A DNA stretch of 64,000 nucleotides from Oceanisphaera profunda. Lineage in GTDB: Bacteria; Pseudomonadota; Gammaproteobacteria; Enterobacterales; Aeromonadaceae. Within the stretch, counting starts at the first letter, position 1. Every line of letters begins with the position of its first letter. The position numbers were made by a program, and so were the translations under genes. The stretch lies in contig NZ_CP021377.1 of assembly GCF_002157895.1 (NCBI RefSeq), positions 3,348,001 through 3,412,000 on the forward strand, in the 5' to 3' direction. The notes beneath the pieces were generated by a model. That model worked only from the letters and a program-made list of their open reading frames with translations. It was not told the origin of the DNA and made no database searches. Positions 18,478 to 27,879 of the stretch are shown piece after piece.

Positions 18478-19292
18478 GGAAAAAATCCTCATATCAACTA
18501 ACAGGTTTATCGTAAAAATAGGGTGTACAACATGCGACTTAAAACACAAGTTGCCATGATGAACGTCGTCTCATCAGTTGAGATACACCCGTTGCGATCA
18601 CCATCTAGGTTTAAGCATCGAGTGCCCGAATGTCAAACTATGAACCCAAAAAAAGTCTGTTAGCCAGCAAGTTTTAACTATTTATTACTCACTCATCTGT
18701 TAAAGAAACGGTGAAAATAACAGCGACTTATGACAGTGTTTTTAACGACGAGTGGTTGATTAGGTCGCCAAATGAGCGTGTTGAGTGGGAGCTAGTTCAA
18801 GTTTAGACGCTGTCGTTACTTTCGCCAGTTTTAACGGTAAAGGACGCAAATCACCTAAAAAAATCAGTAATCAGCCGTTTAGTTACTCGCGACGCAAGGT
18901 GACGCGAGTTCATACAAATTAACGGGGGAGAGTAAGATCATGAACAAGCTTAAATAGCTGTATAGGGCTGCGCTTTGGAAATGTTTATCCCGTAACGAAT
19001 AAGCCAAACTGGCCATGCTTAGACTCGTAACGGTAGCGCTAAGTCTTTATTATTCCCTCAAAATTTGGCATCAACCTCGGTCTTCACATGCTGGCGCTGA
19101 TAGGAAATAGCTTAATTAGCGATAAACGATGAAATTTTAAAGTATATGCTGTTGGCGTTATGCGTTGGCATTCTATCGGCTGGTAATCATGGCTTTGAAG
19201 ACGAAATACAAAATTAAGGCCGGTTCAAGCATTGAGGTGTTGAATGAATTATCGGCATTAATAGGTGTAAAAAATAGCTAAGGAGTGAGGTT
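18478..19292. other. long intergenic region
   Basis: About 815 bases. It contains the promoter of the minus-strand barrel gene and the leader of the plus-strand PepSY gene. A 30-codon frame at 19189-19281 (beginning MALKTKYKIKAG) ends at the ribosome site of the next gene but has no convincing ribosome site of its own. No RNA gene or repeat is recognised. Confidence 0.45.
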
Positions 19293-19916
19293 TTGGTTTA
19301 TGTTAAAGGTCTGCATAAGGTGCTGGGGCTGCTGATGTTATTGCCGATCTTAGGCTGGGTAGTGACGGGAGTCTTGTTTTTTATGAAGCCCGGTTATCAG
19401 GCCGCCTTTGCACCGTTAACGGTGAGAACGTATCCGTTAGATGCAGAGTTACATATTCAGCCCGCGCATGATTGGCAAGAGCTGACTCTGTTGCACACCG
19501 TCTTGGGCCATCATTTATTGGTAAAGCAGCAAGATAAGGGATTGCATTTAGACGCTATTAGTTTGCAGCCGTTTACGGCCACGCTTGAACAGACCACTTT
19601 GTTAGTCAATGAAGCTATTGCCGAGAATCCTGAGCGTTATGGGCGTTTGACCGAGTGGGACGGCAGCCAAGGCCTAACCAGTACGGGAGTGGTAATCAAC
19701 CTTGATTGGCAGCAGCTGGCATTGCGTCAATTAGGGCCTGATACTCAGCGCATCAATAGCTGGTATAAAATACATTATTTACAATGGACGCCCTTTAAAG
19801 CGGTGAACGATGTGTTAGGTATAGTGGGCTTAGGTTTTTTATTGCTGCTCAGCCTGTGCGGCGGGGGGTTATATTTGCGACATCAATGGCATTTAGCACT
19901 CTCAGATAAAGATTAA
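19293..19916 (+). CDS. PepSY-associated membrane protein
   Basis: A 207-residue protein with a helix near the N-terminus (about 9-31), a soluble middle, and a second helix near the C-terminus (about 172-193). The opening V-K-G-L-H-K-V-L-G-L-L-M-L-L-P-I-L-G-W is typical of PepSY_TM-like proteins, whose members sit in the inner membrane and often accompany iron or reductase functions. The start codon is TTG at 19293, supported by AAGGAG 8 bases upstream; no ATG is available. The exact role is unknown and no neighbour helps. Confidence 0.7.
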   Translation: MVYVKGLHKVLGLLMLLPILGWVVTGVLFFMKPGYQAAFAPLTVRTYPLDAELHIQPAHDWQELTLLHTVLGHHLLVKQQDKGLHLDAISLQPFTATLEQTTLLVNEAIAENPERYGRLTEWDGSQGLTSTGVVINLDWQQLALRQLGPDTQRINSWYKIHYLQWTPFKAVNDVLGIVGLGFLLLLSLCGGGLYLRHQWHLALSDKD

Positions 19917-20169
19917 GCTCGCTGGCCGCTATATTGAGGACGTGCGCAAGTCATAACAGCGCCTAGCGCTAAGCACCAAGCGCCGAGCTAAAAGACCAAC
20001 ACTGCCCTTATATTGAGCTTGGTGTTTGGCGCTGCCTTTAAGACCACTATTTTTCCTTCAGTTGTCCGTGCCTCTCGTGGCCGATAGGTTTTAGTTTTTA
20101 AGACAAATTGACCGAAAATTCCACAGAAGTTATGAGCTATTACTTAGCACCAATACAAGGACGTATTTC

Positions 20170-21336
20170 ATGGCGACATCAAGTTTTACTTTATTGTGGG
20201 AACAGTTTGAAGAAAGTTTACAAGACACCAGTAATGCCTTGGGCATGAGTGGTTTGAACTGGCAAGAGCTGATGGTCGCTGGGATTGGGCAGCTATTGGT
20301 GTCGCTAATGATACTGCTGCTATTTGGTGTTTTTTACTGGTTGCTGGCCAACTTGCTTAAGCTAGTGTTGGGCCGAACCCGCTACGGCGAAAAACCCTTT
20401 ATTGCCGCCAAAAGGGTGCTGCGCTATTTAATTGGCTTGGCGGTGATCATTGCGATATTGGCACAATATAATGCCCCCGACGCCGTGCTAAAAGGCGCGG
20501 CTCGCGCAGGGCTAATGGCATTGGCTTTTTATGTGTTATGGCTATTGTTATCGCGAGGGTTAACTTCCAACTTATCGCGGCATCATATTGACTCGTCGCT
20601 AGAACAATTGTGTAAAAATACCTTGTCGGTAGCCTTGATTGCCATGGGCACCATCACAGTACTGGCGCAGTTTGGTTTTGATGTGCTGTCGATTGTGGCG
20701 GGTTTAGGCATAGTGGGTATCGCCGTGGGCTTTGCGGCGCAGTCGACTTTGGCCAACTTTATCGCCGGCATTACCTTACTGATTGAGCGGCCGTTTCGCA
20801 TCGGCGATTGGGTAAAAATTCACGGGGAAGAAGGCAAGGTGATCCGCATTGCCTTTCGCACCACTTGGCTGCGCACCCGCGATAATGTGTTCACCATGAT
20901 CCCCAATGAAAGAGTGGCCACCTCAGATATTATTAATTTCAGTGTCGAAGGGCCCACGCGAATTCGCATTCCTCTGGGCATTGCCTATAAAGAGTCGGTT
21001 GCCCATGCCCGAGAGGTGATCATGCCCTTGTTGTCGGCTCATCCTATGGTGATCACCAATGAGCAAATGCAGCCACGGCTGCAGTTGCGTGAGCTGGCTG
21101 ACTCGTCCTTGAATCTCAGTGCTCAGGTGTGGGTGCATGCGAAAGATATCGAAGTAAAAGGGCGCATTTCTTGCGAGCTGTTAGAGACCATCAAGCTGGC
21201 GCTGGATGATGCCAACATTGAAATGCCATTTCCGCATTTGCAGTTGTTTATTGATGAAGCGAAAGGATTGGAGCCTTGGCTAAACTCAGAGTTTAAGCGA
21301 CCTGCGGCTAACCTTAAGCCTGATGCAGAGCACTAA
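20170..21336 (+). CDS. MscS-family mechanosensitive channel
   Basis: A 388-residue inner-membrane channel that opens on membrane tension to release solutes under hypo-osmotic shock. Several N-terminal helices are followed by the pore helix G-L-G-I-V-G-I-A-V-G-F-A-A-Q-S and then the beta-domain opening L-A-N-F-I-A-G and R-P-F-R-I-G-D-W-V. The C-terminal alpha/beta domain is complete. It is about 100 residues longer than E. coli MscS, from extra N-terminal membrane helices. CAAGGA lies about 10 bases before the ATG. Confidence 0.9.
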   Translation: MATSSFTLLWEQFEESLQDTSNALGMSGLNWQELMVAGIGQLLVSLMILLLFGVFYWLLANLLKLVLGRTRYGEKPFIAAKRVLRYLIGLAVIIAILAQYNAPDAVLKGAARAGLMALAFYVLWLLLSRGLTSNLSRHHIDSSLEQLCKNTLSVALIAMGTITVLAQFGFDVLSIVAGLGIVGIAVGFAAQSTLANFIAGITLLIERPFRIGDWVKIHGEEGKVIRIAFRTTWLRTRDNVFTMIPNERVATSDIINFSVEGPTRIRIPLGIAYKESVAHAREVIMPLLSAHPMVITNEQMQPRLQLRELADSSLNLSAQVWVHAKDIEVKGRISCELLETIKLALDDANIEMPFPHLQLFIDEAKGLEPWLNSEFKRPAANLKPDAEH

Positions 21337-21355
21337 GAGTAAAGTACCGAGAGAG

Positions 21356-21382
21356 GGCGCAGTGCCACGCGCTGCGCCGATT
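21356..21382 (+). terminator. terminator between convergent mscS and glpD
   Basis: GGCGCAG, a 9-base loop, then CTGCGCC followed by GATTTTATT. An exact 7-bp GC-rich stem with a short T tract, 20 bases after the channel stop codon. Confidence 0.65.
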
Positions 21383-21400
21383 TTATTGTGTTGCCGGCAT

Positions 21401-22954
21401 CTAGTGTTGTTTGGTCTGCATATAGTTTTGTAGGCGCTCTTGTTGCTCGGTAGTTAGCACCAAGCCCAGCTTAGAGCGGCGCCACAAGATATCATCGGCA
21501 GTATAGGCCCATTCATTCTTCATTAAGTAATCCACTTCTTTTTGACTTAAGCCGCCACCAAAATCCGTACCCAGTGCCTCAAGCGCGCTGCAACCATGTA
21601 AAAAATGATGGCAAAGCGTGCCGTAACTGCGAGCAAAGCGCGCCAGCGTCGCTGACGGTAACCAAGGGTATTGGTTTGTTAGCTCCATGATGAGCGCAGG
21701 CTGTGAACTAAAATGGCCGCCAGGTAATTTGGCGGTGCCGGTCCACGGGCCTTTAATGTGCTTAAAGAAAGGACTAATGGCGTCAGTGGCGGCCTCCGCC
21801 AGCAGCCGATAGGTGGTGAGCTTGCCGCCAAATACCGATAATAGCGGCGCTTCACCAACCGGTGCATCCAAGCTAAAGGTGTAATCGCGGGTCGCCTTTT
21901 GTGCCTGACCTTGGTGCTGCTCTGGTTGTGCACTTGCTACGGGGGCGTTAGCCGTTTTCTCATGGCTCGCATGCTCATCATCCAAGAGCGGCCGCACCCC
22001 TGAATAGCGCCACACCACATCTTGGGCACTAATTTGCTGTTTAAAGTGTTCATTCACCACTTGGCACAAGTAGTCGATTTCAGTGTCGCTGATCTCGACC
22101 TCGCGCGGGTCGCCTGCATAATCCACATCCGTGGTGCCAATCAAAGAGAAGTGCTGCTCATAGGGCGTCACAAATACGATGCGCTGATCGCTGTTTTGTA
22201 AGATATAGGCTTCGGGCTCGTCGTGGATGCGCGGCACTACAATATGACTGCCTTTCACCAACCGCAGTTGTTTAGGCGCAGGCAGGGTAATTACCTCATC
22301 AAACAAGGAGCTGGCCCAAGGGCCGGCGGCATTGACTAAGGCGCGACTGTGATAGGTTTGTAAGGCGCCGCTGTCGGTGCTTTGCAATGTTATCTGCCAA
22401 ATGTCGCCGTGGCGTTCGGCCTTAATGCAACGGGTGCGGGGCTTTATCTCGGCACCTTGTTGTTTTGCCGCCATGGCGCACAATACCACTAAGCGCGCAT
22501 CATCTACCCAGCCATCTGAATACTCAAAGCCACGGCTAATACTGCTGACGAGTGGGCTATCAGCGTTAAAGCGAATGGCGTTAGAGCCCGCTAAGCGTTC
22601 ACGTTTGGCTAAATTGTCGTATAAAAACAAGCCAATGCGCAGCATCCAGCCCGGGCGCAAGTGCGGTTGATGGGGCAGGCGAAAACGCAGTGGCCACATA
22701 ATGTGTGGCGCATTGTTGAGTAGCCGCTCTCGTTCGGCCAGTGCTTTCTTTACTAAGCAAAATTCATATTGCTCTAAGTAGCGCAAGCCGCCGTGAATAA
22801 GCTTGCTGCTCGCCGATGACGTCGCCGAGGCTAAATCGTGGCTTTCGCACAGCGCTACCTTTAGACCACGGCCTGCCGCATCCATGGCGATGCCGACGCC
22901 ATTCACGCCGCCGCCAATCACCAGTACATCTACTTCTGTAATGCCTGCAGGCAT
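21401..22954 (-). CDS. glpD: aerobic glycerol-3-phosphate dehydrogenase
   Basis: A membrane-associated flavoenzyme that oxidises glycerol-3-phosphate to dihydroxyacetone phosphate and feeds electrons to quinone. The N-terminal FAD-binding loop V-I-G-G-G-V-N-G-V-G is followed by the family's S-A-T-S-S-A-S-S-K-L-I-H-G-G-L-R-Y-L-E. It has 517 residues, slightly above the E. coli length, partly from a polar insert around residues 330-355 (T-A-N-A-P-V-A-S-A-Q-P-E-Q). In this strain it lies downstream of glpK but is separated from it by an insertion sequence, so it may need its own promoter. Confidence 0.95.
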   Translation of the reverse strand: MPAGITEVDVLVIGGGVNGVGIAMDAAGRGLKVALCESHDLASATSSASSKLIHGGLRYLEQYEFCLVKKALAERERLLNNAPHIMWPLRFRLPHQPHLRPGWMLRIGLFLYDNLAKRERLAGSNAIRFNADSPLVSSISRGFEYSDGWVDDARLVVLCAMAAKQQGAEIKPRTRCIKAERHGDIWQITLQSTDSGALQTYHSRALVNAAGPWASSLFDEVITLPAPKQLRLVKGSHIVVPRIHDEPEAYILQNSDQRIVFVTPYEQHFSLIGTTDVDYAGDPREVEISDTEIDYLCQVVNEHFKQQISAQDVVWRYSGVRPLLDDEHASHEKTANAPVASAQPEQHQGQAQKATRDYTFSLDAPVGEAPLLSVFGGKLTTYRLLAEAATDAISPFFKHIKGPWTGTAKLPGGHFSSQPALIMELTNQYPWLPSATLARFARSYGTLCHHFLHGCSALEALGTDFGGGLSQKEVDYLMKNEWAYTADDILWRRSKLGLVLTTEQQERLQNYMQTKQH

Positions 22955-23092
22955 AATTTGTCCTTAAACATATTCAAGGTGAGGCGTAAGGGGATAAGAG
23001 TGAGGCGAAAGTACCAAGCCTGAGTCTTGGTTTACGCCTGCTCCCTGGAATGGCCCTGAATAAGTAGACACTTCTTCAGAGTGAGGAAGTGT

Positions 23093-23416
23093 ATGCAATA
23101 CCGAACCAAACGTAAATTTAGTAATGAATTTAAGCGGGAAGCCGTTAAACTCTCTGTTTCATCACCTAAAACATTAGCTGAAATCTCCAGTGAGCTGGGG
23201 GTGCATCCGAACGTATTAAGCCGTTGGCGTCGAGAGTGGATAATGGACAAACCAGATTCGAAACAGGATAAGCCCGTTAAAAATGAAGGGCCAGATAAAA
23301 GCCTGCGTCAGTTAGAGCAAGAGAATAAGCGTCTTAAGAAAAAGCTAGAGCGCGCTGAACTGGAACTCGATATCTTAAAAAAGCTGGAAGAGTACGCTAC
23401 CAAGACACGGCGATAA
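23093..23416 (+). CDS. IS3-family transposase OrfA
   Basis: A 107-residue DNA-binding protein: helix-turn-helix (F-S-N-E-F-K-R-E-A-V-K-L, then L-A-E-I-S-S-E-L-G-V-H-P-N-V-L-S-R-W), followed by a leucine-rich coiled coil (about 65-100). The start at 23093 has GAGGAAG 5 bases upstream; the in-frame GTG at 23081 is less likely. At 23377-23383 the in-frame A-AAA-AAG heptamer allows a -1 shift into orfB. Confidence 0.92.
   Translation: MQYRTKRKFSNEFKREAVKLSVSSPKTLAEISSELGVHPNVLSRWRREWIMDKPDSKQDKPVKNEGPDKSLRQLEQENKRLKKKLERAELELDILKKLEEYATKTRR
23377..23383 (+). promoter_or_regulatory. programmed -1 frameshift site
   Basis: The heptamer A-AAA-AAG stands in the OrfA frame exactly as needed for -1 slippage (the A ends codon TTA). 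The -1 frame is open from here through orfB. This is the common IS3-family mechanism. Confidence 0.8.
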
Positions 23417-23445
23417 AATTTTCCTTCATCGACCGGTATCGCAGC

Positions 23446-24285
23446 ATGAGCTGGACGGTACTGGTGATGTGTCGCGTACTCCAGGTATCTCGTGCGGGTT
23501 ATTATTGTTGGAAGCAGCGCCAACGAGAGCCTTCGGTTCAGGCGGAGCGTCATCGCAGTCTGCTCGCCTTTTTATTGGCTGAAGCTGAACAGCAACATGG
23601 TATTGCGGGTTATCGGAAATTGTGGCGCGAAGCGGTTGACCAAGGCTTTGCTTGTGGTAAGAATCAAGTGCAACGCCTATTACAGAGTGTGGGCTACCGT
23701 TCTTGTGTCGCGCCAAAGCCCGGGCATCGTAAACATAAGCCAGGCATCGCTGCGACGCCAAATCTGTTAAACCGACAGTTTACGGTTGCAGAAGAGAACC
23801 GTGTTTGGGTGTCAGATATAACTCAAATACGCTGTGAAGAAGGCTGGCTCTATCTGGCGGTGATAATCGATCTTGCTACCAGACAGGTAGTGGGCAAGGC
23901 TCAAGGGCCGGTTAATAGCGCTGAATTAGTGATTAAGGCCTTAAAGCAGGCTTGGAAGAAGCAGAAGCCTGATGGCCGTGAGCTGATGTTCCACTCAGAC
24001 CAGGGCAGCCAATATCATTGTCTGGCGACCATGACGTGGTTGAATAAACGTAAAGTGACTATCAGCATGTCTCGCCGGGGAAACTGCTGGGATAATGCGT
24101 GTTCAGAAAGCTTTTTTGCTTTACTGAAAAAGGAATGGACCCGCCGTTTAGGGCTTTTAACTCGTAAAGAGATGGCAGAAGAAATACACTTCTACATCAC
24201 GCAGTATTACCACAAAGTAAGACAACACACTGCGCTGGGAGGATTAACCCCCAACGCATATGCGCAGCAACTTAATGCTGCTTAA
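23446..24285 (+). CDS. IS3-family transposase OrfB, DDE integrase domain
   Basis: The catalytic half of the transposase. The conserved acidic triad is visible: Asp in W-V-S-D-I-T, Asp in F-H-S-D-Q-G-S-Q-Y, and Glu in D-N-A-C-S-E-S-F-F. The helix upstream, V-M-C-R-V-L-Q-V-S-R-A-G-Y-Y-C-W, is the usual HTH_21 region. It can be read from ATG 23446, but the working product is expected to be an OrfAB fusion made by the -1 shift at 23377-23383; after the shift the frame is open from 23383 into this gene. Confidence 0.93.
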   Translation: MSWTVLVMCRVLQVSRAGYYCWKQRQREPSVQAERHRSLLAFLLAEAEQQHGIAGYRKLWREAVDQGFACGKNQVQRLLQSVGYRSCVAPKPGHRKHKPGIAATPNLLNRQFTVAEENRVWVSDITQIRCEEGWLYLAVIIDLATRQVVGKAQGPVNSAELVIKALKQAWKKQKPDGRELMFHSDQGSQYHCLATMTWLNKRKVTISMSRRGNCWDNACSESFFALLKKEWTRRLGLLTRKEMAEEIHFYITQYYHKVRQHTALGGLTPNAYAQQLNAA

Positions 24286-24359
24286 ACTGGTGTCTACTTT
24301 AGTCGGGCCATTCCACCCCTCACTCTTTAATCTTTACTCTTCACGCTTCACCATTGCGA

Positions 24360-25862
24360 TTAACCAACCCAGTGCCGAGAGCGGCTGACCGCTTTTTGCC
24401 AGCCTTGATAGAGCGCCTCACGTTGGGCTGGCTCCATATTGGGCGTGAAGCTTTGTGCGGTTGAGACAAGCTTGGCAAGCTGCGCGGTATCTTGCCACAT
24501 GCCAACCGCCAACCCTGCTAAAAATGCCGCGCCCAAGGCGGTAGTTTCCAGTACTGTGGGCCGAATGACCTCGATATGACTGATATCGGCCTGAAACTGC
24601 ATTAATACTTTATTAGCACAGGCACCGCCGTCGACTTTAAGCTCACTCAAGGTCACCCCCGCATCTTGTTGCATGGCATCTAATACGTCGCGACTTTGGT
24701 AGGCGATGGCTTCTAATGCGGCTCTAATAATGTGATTGCGATTAGCACCGCGGCTTAAGCCGATCAAGGTGCCCCGCGCATACGGGTCCCAATAAGGGGC
24801 GCCTAACCCCGTGAAGGCCGGCACTAAATACACGCCATTGGTGTCGTCCACTTTAGCGGCAAAATAGGCGGTGTCTTCGGCTGAGCGAATTAAGCCCAGC
24901 TCATCACGCAGCCACTGAATAATGGCGCCGCCCATAAATACCGAGCCTTCTAGCGCATAATTCACTTCGCCTTGTGGGCCAATGGCCAAAGTAGTCAGCA
25001 GACCAAACTGGGAGTTCACCTTCTGTTGGCCGGTATTCATCAGCAAGAAACAGCCAGTGCCATAGGTATTTTTAGCCATGCCTTTGTGTACGCACAATTG
25101 GCCAAACAAGGCCGCTTGTTGATCGCCAGCCACGCCGGCAATGGCTACCTTGCCGCCTTGGCTACCGCCTAACTGTACATGGCCGTAAACATCGCCTGAG
25201 GCTTTTACTTCTGGCAACAAAGACTTAGGGATATCCAGCGCCGTTAATAAAGTGTCATCCCACTGCAAGGTATTAATATTAAACAACATGGTGCGCGAGG
25301 CATTGGTGAAGTCGGTGGCGTGCACGCGGCCTTCGGTTAGCTTCCAGACCAGCCAAGTGTCTATGGAGCCAAACAGTAATTCGCCGCGTTCTGCTTGCTC
25401 ACGAGCACCGGCCACGTTATCGAGCAGCCATTTTATTTTGGTGCCTGAAAAGTAGGCATCTATCACCAGCCCAGTGTTTTCTTTTACATAGTCGCTCAAA
25501 CCTTGTTTGCTGAGCTGCTCGCAAATTTCGGCGGTGCGCCGACATTGCCAGACAATGGCATTATGAATGGGGCGCCCGGTGCGTTTATTCCAAATTACCG
25601 TGGTTTCACGCTGATTAGTGATACCAATAGCGGCAATCTGTGCCGGTTTAATGCCGGTTTTGGCTAACACCTCCGTTAGCGTGGCACGCTGGCTGGCCCA
25701 AATCTCCATGGCATCGTGCTCTACCCAGCCCGTTTGTGGGTAAATCTGACCAAACTCCCGCTGGGCGCTGCCCTGTACTTGGGCTTGATCATCAAAAATA
25801 ATGGCCCGCGATGAGGTGGTGCCTTGATCGAGGGCGATCACATAACGAGGCTGGGTCGACAT
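24360..25862 (-). CDS. glpK: glycerol kinase
   Basis: Phosphorylates glycerol to glycerol-3-phosphate in the cytoplasm, feeding GlpD. A 500-residue FGGY kinase with the N-terminal phosphate loop [11 protein letters not shown], and the family's [11 protein letters not shown] and D-G-G-A-C-A-N segments. The start is the ATG at 25862 with AGGAG just upstream. glpF is not beside it and no glpR is in the window. The IS element lies 44 bases past its stop codon. Confidence 0.96.
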   Translation of the reverse strand: MSTQPRYVIALDQGTTSSRAIIFDDQAQVQGSAQREFGQIYPQTGWVEHDAMEIWASQRATLTEVLAKTGIKPAQIAAIGITNQRETTVIWNKRTGRPIHNAIVWQCRRTAEICEQLSKQGLSDYVKENTGLVIDAYFSGTKIKWLLDNVAGAREQAERGELLFGSIDTWLVWKLTEGRVHATDFTNASRTMLFNINTLQWDDTLLTALDIPKSLLPEVKASGDVYGHVQLGGSQGGKVAIAGVAGDQQAALFGQLCVHKGMAKNTYGTGCFLLMNTGQQKVNSQFGLLTTLAIGPQGEVNYALEGSVFMGGAIIQWLRDELGLIRSAEDTAYFAAKVDDTNGVYLVPAFTGLGAPYWDPYARGTLIGLSRGANRNHIIRAALEAIAYQSRDVLDAMQQDAGVTLSELKVDGGACANKVLMQFQADISHIEVIRPTVLETTALGAAFLAGLAVGMWQDTAQLAKLVSTAQSFTPNMEPAQREALYQGWQKAVSRSRHWVG

Positions 25863-25913
25863 AAATACTCCTGTTTAGCCAATACAAGTTGAACACCAAT
25901 AACTCGCGATCAG

Positions 25914-26699
25914 TTAATAACCCGGTACCCAGGACTGACAGCGGGGCGGCAACGCTGGTCGAAACGGGGTGGTGCTGCCACCGCCGCTCAGGGCGCCAGT
26001 TTTATCTTTCAGCCAGCTATGCAACTCGCGGTCACACCCAGTGCCTGCCGGCACGGGCGCTTGTGGCACACAGTGAATGTCTGCTTTAGGGCACTGCAAA
26101 CGCACATGAAAATGGCCAGAATGGCCATACCAAGGCCGCAGTCGGTTAAGCCAAGGCGCATCTCCATAGGTATGGCACATGGCTTGCTTGATTAACGGAT
26201 GCACAAATATGCGACTCACGCGCTCATCTTGGGCCGCCAAGGCAATCAATTGGCGCTGCTGGTCTTGAAAGTGACTATTAAGGATATAAAGCTTGTGATT
26301 GACCATATCAATTTCCGGCACCTGCTCAAGCTGGCTGGAGCTCACGGGCTTAGGTGGGGTGCGCAGCCAAATGTCTGCATCCAAGCCGGTTTGATGGCTG
26401 CGATGGCCAAAATTAAAGGGGCCGCCGCGCTGCTTGGCCATGTCTGCTACTAGCATGGGCGGCAGCTCGGCTCGTTCGACTTTTTTACCTAAATTATGTA
26501 AATAATCGATTAACACCGGCTGGCCATAAAAACGTTCACGACTGGCGCGGATCACATGAAAGCCCGTACCCGTACCAGGCAAAGCTTGGCTACTAAACTG
26601 GCAACCCGCCGCATAGCCGCCCACCGCTTCAGCACTTGTTATGTGCGGTGCTAACCCGACCATTAAAGCCAACCAGACCGCGCCTTTCCATTTGCTCAT
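25914..26699 (-). CDS. mepA: penicillin-insensitive murein DD-endopeptidase
   Basis: A periplasmic zinc peptidase that cuts peptidoglycan cross-links. It has 261 residues with a signal peptide (M-S-K-W-K, hydrophobic core, cleavage near A-E-A at 23-25). The LAS-family zinc ligands are present: G-H-R-S-H-Q-T-G-L-D-A-D with His 102 and Asp 109, and later G-H-S-G-H-F-H-V-R-L. Several Cys residues suit the family's disulphides. The start at 26699 is supported by AGGAGA 5 bases away and by the signal peptide; the upstream in-frame ATG at 26723 is not. Confidence 0.93.
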   Translation of the reverse strand: MSKWKGAVWLALMVGLAPHITSAEAVGGYAAGCQFSSQALPGTGTGFHVIRASRERFYGQPVLIDYLHNLGKKVERAELPPMLVADMAKQRGGPFNFGHRSHQTGLDADIWLRTPPKPVSSSQLEQVPEIDMVNHKLYILNSHFQDQQRQLIALAAQDERVSRIFVHPLIKQAMCHTYGDAPWLNRLRPWYGHSGHFHVRLQCPKADIHCVPQAPVPAGTGCDRELHSWLKDKTGALSGGGSTTPFRPALPPRCQSWVPGY

Positions 26700-27077
26700 A
26701 GGTTCTCCTGACCATAAGGCCACATTAAATAGCGAGTAGACTGCTTATTGAAAGCTGGTGGATGCAGGTTGTCAGTGGCATCCCAGAGAAATAAGCAGGT
26801 CAATTAAAAATGACTCATATGATGACCTTACAATAAAACGCATGGTTAGGCTTTGTTTTGTTAGCGGGTTTGGCTGCTTTGTTTCTCCATTGAGTTTGTT
26901 GACGCTGAGCCGCGAACTTACCTCTAAAAAATGGCCGTTGGTGAGGGTCATTGCTTACTAAGCGCGAGATCTAAAGGCACCCGCGAGTAGGCTAGGTTTG
27001 GGCAGAGCTGAGACCTTTATTTATGCCGATGCAATTTTTTGCTAGGGTAGGGCACTTTTTGCCAGATGGAAGATGTT
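26700..27077. other. intergenic region
   Basis: About 378 bases between divergent mepA and the next membrane-protein gene. Both promoters should be here. No clear box, repeat or RNA is visible. Confidence 0.5.
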
Positions 27078-27686
27078 ATGTCAGTGCAGCGCTTACCTTT
27101 AGAGCAGGTATTAGCACAGCCGTTAAGCTTTGTGTTAGCCCCGCCTGTGGTGCGATTTTATTTAACCCATACCTTGGCATTATTGGCGAGTCTGGCGGTG
27201 GTAATTTGGGCCCTGATTGATGGCCAAGCCGGCTTTGGCTTAATCCACTGGGTAGGCGTAATTTTTGGCGGTACCTTATTATTGATCAGCCTGTGGCCGT
27301 CCAGCTGGAACCGAAAGTTGCTGATCAATCTGGCTTTTGACGAACAGCAATTATATCTGGTGAATGGCCTTACCCAAGAAGCCGTAACAGTACCGCGTGA
27401 ACGGGTGCGGGCCGTCAATCACAACAAATTGCCGGGTCACGACGGCGCTATTATTGCCTTTACCTTAGATCTCACCTTAGACGACGCTGAGCTGGCTCTG
27501 ATCCAATACACGCTAGACGCCAAAGTGGAAGAGCGTTTTCAGCTCGATGATAACGGCTATCGCTTTGGTTTTGTGGCGAACTGGCAGCGCAGACGTGCTT
27601 TGCTGGCGACCATAGCGGTACTCGCCCCAGCAGTAGTGATCCCAGAACCGGTTGATGAAGATGAAGACGACGATGATTGGGGATAA
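27078..27686 (+). CDS. uncharacterised two-helix membrane protein
   Basis: A 202-residue protein: two hydrophobic helices near residues 27-48 and 54-75, then a soluble domain of beta-strand character (N-L-A-F-D-E-Q-Q-L-Y-L-V-N-G, with an Arg-rich V-P-R-E-R-V-R-A-V-N). A third hydrophobic stretch lies near 175-190, and the tail is extremely acidic (D-E-D-E-D-D-D-D-W-G). The start at 27078 has GGAAG at good spacing; ATG 27066 is the alternative. I do not recognise the family. The layout resembles small PH-like membrane proteins, which is only a guess. Confidence 0.7.
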   Translation: MSVQRLPLEQVLAQPLSFVLAPPVVRFYLTHTLALLASLAVVIWALIDGQAGFGLIHWVGVIFGGTLLLISLWPSSWNRKLLINLAFDEQQLYLVNGLTQEAVTVPRERVRAVNHNKLPGHDGAIIAFTLDLTLDDAELALIQYTLDAKVEERFQLDDNGYRFGFVANWQRRRALLATIAVLAPAVVIPEPVDEDEDDDDWG

Positions 27687-27746
27687 ATAAATAGCTGAAG
27701 AGTGAGGCGTAAAGTGTGAAGGGGCTCTGATTTAGCCCCCGACTCT

Positions 27747-27837
27747 ATGCCGTCCTGCAGGGCTTGCCCTGATATCTCGCACTTAGCCCTCACTATTAAA
27801 AAAATGAGATCCTGAATCGAGTTCAGGAAGACGGCAT
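27747..27837. repeat. palindromic intergenic element, family C
   Basis: Bounded by ATGCCGTC and GACGGCAT. Inside are a TGCAGGGCTTGCCCTG hairpin, the phrase GATATCTCGCAC, and GATCCTGAATCGAGTTCAGGA. The same pieces recur at 41440-41703 and near 57827. Confidence 0.7.
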
Positions 27838-27879
27838 TAAAAACCCTGTTTTCTGTTTAGCTTTGTGCTGGGCGCTTTA

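Larger units (their letters stand above)
23046..24315 (+). mobile_element. complete IS3-family insertion sequence
   Basis: A 1270-base element between glpK and glpD. The ends are matching inverted repeats: TGGAATGGCCC, seven variable bases, then GTAGACAC on both sides. CCC on each flank (23043-23045 and 24316-24318) is a likely 3-bp target duplication. It carries two overlapping reading phases, orfA and orfB, joined by an A-AAA-AAG slippery site. Both genes appear intact, so it may still be active. It runs opposite to the glp genes. Confidence 0.93.

Noticed and set aside
19189-19281. 30-codon gene before the PepSY protein
   Set aside because: No ribosome site and no recognisable product; kept only as a note in the intergenic entry.
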